This document shows, one piece after another, positions 61,201 through 64,000 of a DNA stretch of 64,000 nucleotides. The DNA lies in contig JAMWET010000532.1 of the NCBI GenBank assembly GCA_024036415.1, positions 1-64,000 of the forward strand, in the 5' to 3' direction. How positions within the stretch are numbered: position 1 is the first letter of the stretch; the number at the start of each line of letters is the position of its first letter. Made by a program: the position numbers and the translations under genes. This DNA is from Prochilodus magdalenae. Its lineage: Eukaryota > Chordata > Actinopteri > Characiformes > Prochilodontidae. A model generated the notes under the pieces. The model had not been told where the DNA came from. It did no database searches and saw only the letters and a list, made by a program, of their open reading frames with translations.

Positions 61201-63512
61201 AAAACCAGCCTGCTTTTCTGAATAATGAGGAGCGCTGTGTGAAGATGACCGGTTCTCAAGGTTAGTCATCACAGTAGAGCTATGAAGATAAACATGAAGT
61301 TAACCCTTCATAGGTTGTTCCTGAATCACTCCTCATAGCTCAACACTAAGTGGGAAGTTCGTTCACATCAACCTTTTGATTCTGTACTACATTTGTGTAG
61401 CGACATTTTAGGTTTGTTTTGTCTTGACATTAAAATGAATGCAAAAAAGTCCGTAGTGCTAACACAAGCCTGTCATAGTAGAATGGAAATGGAATTTGTT
61501 TCAGAACTAAGCTGTCTACTGAGTAGCAATCTGTCTGAATATATAGTACATTTTAAACCTCAGTTCATCTACAGTAAAGCTTTAGATGCATTATGGTCCA
61601 TCACAGCTGCATTAACAAATAATAGCACAAATTCAAGCTTTCAAAATGAACCGATTAGACACAGTGAGTGCAATATAATATTTAAACCAATTAAAAACAC
61701 TGAGGAACTAAATGCATAAAGATGTTTGGAAATACTTTTGTCAGCGTAATTCTTTACTGGTTTTTCCAGGGTTTTGGGAAAGTGTAAATTGTGGGGAACA
61801 ATTAAGGTTTGTCTGTAAGCGAAGTGGATCTGTTCCAGTGAATTCCACTGCTGCCCCCACTGAGGCTCCGAAAGGAGGCTGTGCTCTCAACTGGGTGAAA
61901 TTTCAAAGGAAGGTGAAACATTTTCTGTATTTTATAAAATATAAAATATTTCTTTAATGTTTAGTTGGTATGTATATAATGTTGTTCTGCTGTAGAGTAT
62001 CAATCTGAGCCTCCCCACAAGCATTCCAGTGCATAAATGTCCTGACATGTTGTGCAAATGACAAATAAACTTGAAACTTGAACTGGAACTTGAAACATTT
62101 TACATTAAGACAGTTTCATCTCCATATAATTAGTAATCATATTTCTTGTACCCAGAACGTTCACAATGGGGCTAGCCAGGTTACACAGAGATTTTAATGG
62201 AGTGACAAATGGGACTAAATAAATAAATAAATGAAAAGAGGTTTTGTTATGATCTCCCGTGATTACATTAGGGCTACATCATCAGATTTAAAAACATGTT
62301 TTTAAGCAGTTGCCATTGATAGAACTTCTTGTCACTGAGCTTGAGTACATTTCTCCATGTAACGGTTCTTTCTAAAGTAGAATTTCTTCTCAGTACTTTA
62401 CTTCAGTTGACTTTTTTTAACATACTTTTCCTTTCACATTTTCCTTTAACTTCACCCAAGATACATTTAAAACAGATATAAAATCTGATTGCTTAGACCA
62501 CTTCAGTACATTCCAAATAAAGCTTCTCCCCAAGCAGTACGTCAAGGATGCTACCAATACAACAGGACGAGTCCGAATAAAAAGCAAAAGCAACAGGACC
62601 ACCTTATATGGTTAGTTAGGTACAATGATAAGGTTTGCCTCTGCTTAGGGCACATGCGTGGCTGAGCGTCAAACTTGATTCATTCGTGTCTCACCATGTC
62701 AAACGTACCTACCATGTTTCATTCCTGTCAGTTGATTCTTTCTGGGTGAAACTGTTTTTTGATTATGCGTGTATATTCCAGACTATACGAGATAGAAGAT
62801 TTTCCTTTCCTATGTCCTTGTGGCTGAATGTTTACTGGGGTTTTTATTTTGTCTCAAACTTGTTTTGTAGTGTTACAATGTGTATCTGGACCAGAAAACC
62901 TGGGCTGATGCCAGATCATACTGTATGAGGCTTGGAGGAAATCTAGCATCTATTACTCATAAACTTCAGCAAGGTCAGAGAACTACTCTGTTCAGTGACT
63001 GACATCATGTAGTCATTAGAGTTGTTTTATTGTTCCTGTACATTCTACCACACAATGAAGTCGCAGACAATTAATCAGTCAGAAGATGCTGGAACGGTGT
63101 ATTGGGGCACAGACCCAAGTAGCACAGTATGTGTGTTGTAAAGCTTTTTAAGAGGGTTAGCATTTTGCTCCTGCTCAGGAACTCATCTACACTCACATGA
63201 CATGAGATGTTCACTAGATATGACAGTGGCTAAGAGACCTTTAAGGGGGCAGGACCAGACTTTATTATCATTTTCCAGTTACACTAACAGGTTACTTCTG
63301 TAAATCAATTGGTTAATCAGTTGTTCACCACATCATAATCTCTCTCTCTCTGATTTCAGCCTTTGTGACTACGAAGATGGTAGATGAAAACATTCCAGAT
63401 TTATGGATTGGCTTCAGTACTTTGGCAGGTGGAAGATTTAGGTGGACAGATGGGAGTCCCGTCACCTTTACAAGATGGGCCAGAGGAACGCATGGATTCT
63501 TTGTGTCGGCAT
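46179..63512 (+). CDS. mrc1: Macrophage mannose receptor 1-like, copy B (exons 1-22 visible, 3' end not in window)
   Basis: Tandem paralogue of the complete receptor at 21792-37279, same orientation. Exons: 46179 (or 46200)-46245, 46793-47179, 47425-47604, 47881-48036, 48171-48284, 51525-51662, 51756-51935, 53159-53316, 53452-53568, 53745-53860, 55876-56024, 56299-56498, 58208-58332, 58885-58957, 59043-59199, 60623-60658, 60753-60919, 61004-61071, 61160-61260, 61770-61912, 62871-62973, and 63360 to 63502 or 63512. All phases match copy A; small in-frame length differences occur in exons 2, 4, 15 and 18. Domains seen: ricin-B-like, FN2, CTLD1-5 and most of CTLD6. Oddities: CTLD4 has QPD and WNG; the exon 22 donor is altered and exon 23 is not found in the last 490 bases. 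The gene may continue beyond the edge or may be decaying at its 3' end. Confidence 0.85.
46793..47179 (+). CDS. mrc1: Copy B exon 2: ricin B-like domain
   Basis: Same domain as copy A, one residue longer (VQEGSYLLTL against VQGGSLLTL). It differs from A mostly in the first 100 bases. Confidence 0.92.
47425..47604 (+). CDS. mrc1: Copy B exon 3: fibronectin type II domain
   Basis: Nearly identical to copy A exon 3; one visible change is EAN for EAH near the end. Confidence 0.93.
47881..51662 (+). CDS. mrc1: Copy B exons 4-6: CTLD1
   Basis: Exon 4 has one extra residue at its start (VDDFW for DDFW). Exon 5 (48171-48284) and exon 6 (51525-51662) match copy A closely. Intron 5 is 3.2 kb because two Tc1 elements inserted there; it is about 160 bases in copy A. 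Confidence 0.9.
48463..49313 (-). mobile_element. Tc1 element, 5'-truncated, with open transposase C-terminal part
   Basis: The terminal repeat CAGTGGGGTGCGAAAGTTTG starts at 48463 after TA. The minus strand at 49310-48702 encodes 202 residues without a stop: LWTDETKIELFGHNKGRYAW, FQQDNDPKHCSKSTNA and LNIIENLWCQLKRAV, giving the D..D..E triad. The N-terminal DNA-binding half and the far terminal repeat are absent, so it cannot be autonomous. It lies in intron 5 of copy B. Confidence 0.92.
50469..51392 (+). mobile_element. Tc1 element (CACTATATTGCC family), decayed
   Basis: It starts CACTATATTGCCAAAAGTAT TCACTC and ends near a degraded TATAGTG. The + strand retains pieces of transposase: GGAIIVWGCF (about 50930), KDMDERVW and EHIWDELERRL (51205-51230, catalytic Glu region). 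Frames are interrupted. It lies in intron 5 of copy B. Confidence 0.85.
51756..53568 (+). CDS. mrc1: Copy B exons 7-9: CTLD2 with EPN
   Basis: Same layout as copy A. Here the sugar-site loop reads DVNEPNHNVALKEDC (EPN at 53263-53271), and the later position is KWADQACQ (53461-53469), so the Asn of WND is missing. Confidence 0.9.
53745..56498 (+). CDS. mrc1: Copy B exons 10-12: CTLD3 and linker
   Basis: GYYCYLAGPQTKTFEEAKQM, FWIGLSNQKNRHFFEWTNSS and CTNKEKYICKQKAEG, then CSEGWYPLRNRDFCFK. Intron 10 is about 2 kb of unassigned DNA. Confidence 0.88.
56499..58207. other. Intron 12 of copy B with unassigned inserted sequence
   Basis: This intron is 1.7 kb, against 240 bases in copy A, so most of it is inserted. 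The part 56620-57130 looks repeat-like but I cannot name it. The part 57830-58080 is more CG-rich, with a purine run (GAGGAAGAGAGAGAGAGG), then ATGGCGGAGCATGTCGAG, and CTCGTTTCAG further on. It resembles the 5' end of an unrelated gene or a retrocopy. Confidence 0.4.
58208..59199 (+). CDS. mrc1: Copy B exons 13-15: CTLD4 with QPD and WNG
   Basis: LYSVGRSKQKTWSEALDFC, GGDLLSIHSDGE, WIGYSIQDPSVGYTWSDGSA, then EMWGEGQPDSADTMKKC (QPD at 59070-59078) and GRWNGLHCEDKADWFCEI (WNG at 59145-59153). The domain is otherwise intact and one residue longer than copy A. QPD is the galactose-type motif in C-type lectins; the Asp of WND, a calcium ligand, is Gly here. Confidence 0.9.
60080..60105. repeat. (TG)n microsatellite in intron 15 of copy B
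   Basis: About 13 TG units. Confidence 0.95.
60623..61912 (+). CDS. mrc1: Copy B exons 16-20: linker and CTLD5
   Basis: GVTPKEVVITER, DGWVIFKDNQYYAHRG, then exon 18 with a divergent, two-residue-longer start (IKLIYFVADIYIGMEIDLDK), exon 19 WMDGSP..FQAWAQNQPAFL and exon 20 FWESVNCGEQLRFVCKRSGS. As in copy A, no EPN or WND. Confidence 0.87.
62871..63512 (+). CDS. mrc1: Copy B exons 21-22: partial CTLD6, altered donor
   Basis: Exon 21 encodes CYNVYLDQKTWADARSYCMR LGGNLAS. Exon 22 encodes DLWIGFSTLAGGRFRWTDGS and TRWARGTHGFF. Where copy A has GGCATG|GTACGTTAAAC, copy B reads GGCATGTTAAAT, so the donor is lost. Candidate replacements are GTGTCG at 63503 (keeps phase) or GTTAAA at 63513 (changes phase). 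Reading through meets TAA at once. Confidence 0.7.
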
Positions 63513-64000
63513 GTTAAATACATTGATTTAAATGTATCAATTTAAACATTCTTTAAAACATTTCTATTCACCAAGACTTGGTATGTAAATATGTATGTAG
63601 GCATCACTTGTTTGTTATTTAAGCACAAATACCATATCTATATTAGATATACACTCCCTTGTCCAAGGCCAGACTGCCAAACGGTAAACTTTTAATGATC
63701 AATTATTAAACAAGCAGATAAAGTGGCTTTAATACAGTATGGGGGCTTTTCCCTTTACCGTCTTTAAACAGTGAAGCTTTAAACTTGCAGTCAGTCCTTT
63801 ACAGAAAGCAGAGTTAATAATGTTGGATACAGCATTGGCAGCTTCAAACAGCTGAAAACATTAAGTTATTTTGTGTTTATTGTGAGACAAAATATTCTTT
63901 ATAGCCTTTAAACCTGGATTCTGACCAACAATCAGTGAAAACCAAAATACTTCGGGCTTGGTTGGGAGTGTACTTACAGATTGCACTGCTCATTATAGCC
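63513..64000. other. End of window; no exon 23 of copy B recognised
   Basis: In copy A exon 23 starts 240 bases after exon 22. Nothing like its coding sequence (ENMCTAMGGS, KKDCNDTIGFIC) is seen here. Confidence 0.5.

Noticed and set aside
61393..61719. 108-codon open frame in intron 19 of copy B
   Set aside because: No domain or homologous frame in copy A; probably chance.

Overview
The window is vertebrate nuclear DNA, most likely from a teleost fish. The main coding content is split into many small exons with GT/AG splice sites. The background is packed with fish-type mobile DNA: L2-type LINE, several Tc1/mariner families with D..D..E transposase remnants, LTR debris and minisatellites. 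There are no bacterial-style operons or CRISPR arrays, and I saw no tRNA or rRNA genes.

Layout. 1-4353: an L2-type LINE broken by a Tc1 fragment and by a decayed IS630/Tc1-like element. 4354-5340: mostly unique DNA holding a copy of an upstream repeat seen again near 40.8 and 42.9 kb. 5348-5814: a 20-bp minisatellite, followed by a 5'-truncated Tc1 (5815-6674). 6675-21147: a roughly 14.5 kb imperfect palindrome. Its arms are about 6675-9786 and 17637-21147. The left arm's inner part is repeated three times (8709-13711). The central loop (about 13720-17640) holds a multi-exon BEN-domain gene with frame breaks. This is the best candidate for an undescribed composite or fold-back mobile element.

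21792-37279: a complete macrophage mannose receptor (MRC1-like) gene, copy A. I reconstructed 30 exons, all with compatible phases, giving 1433 residues: signal peptide, cysteine-rich ricin-B-like domain, fibronectin type II, eight C-type lectin-like domains (CTLDs), transmembrane helix, and a short tail with an NPMY motif. 37897-39488: a complete but dead Tc1 with perfect terminal repeats. 40090-43872: a tandem pair of about 1.8 kb intergenic repeats. 46179 to the window end: a second MRC1-like gene, copy B, in the same orientation. Exons 1-22 (through part of CTLD6) are visible; the rest is beyond the edge or lost. Its introns carry more Tc1 insertions.

How the genes relate. The two receptors are a tandem duplication with matching exon phases. 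Both should be type I membrane lectins for endocytic glycan uptake. They differ at the key sugar site: CTLD4 of copy A has the mannose-type EPN and WND motifs, whereas copy B has QPD (galactose-type) and WNG. They also differ in promoter (TATA only in A), signal peptide, CTLD2 motif and the donor of exon 22. Patches of near-identical intron sequence suggest gene conversion. The palindromic element lies just upstream of the copy A promoter and explains most of the extra upstream length there compared with copy B.
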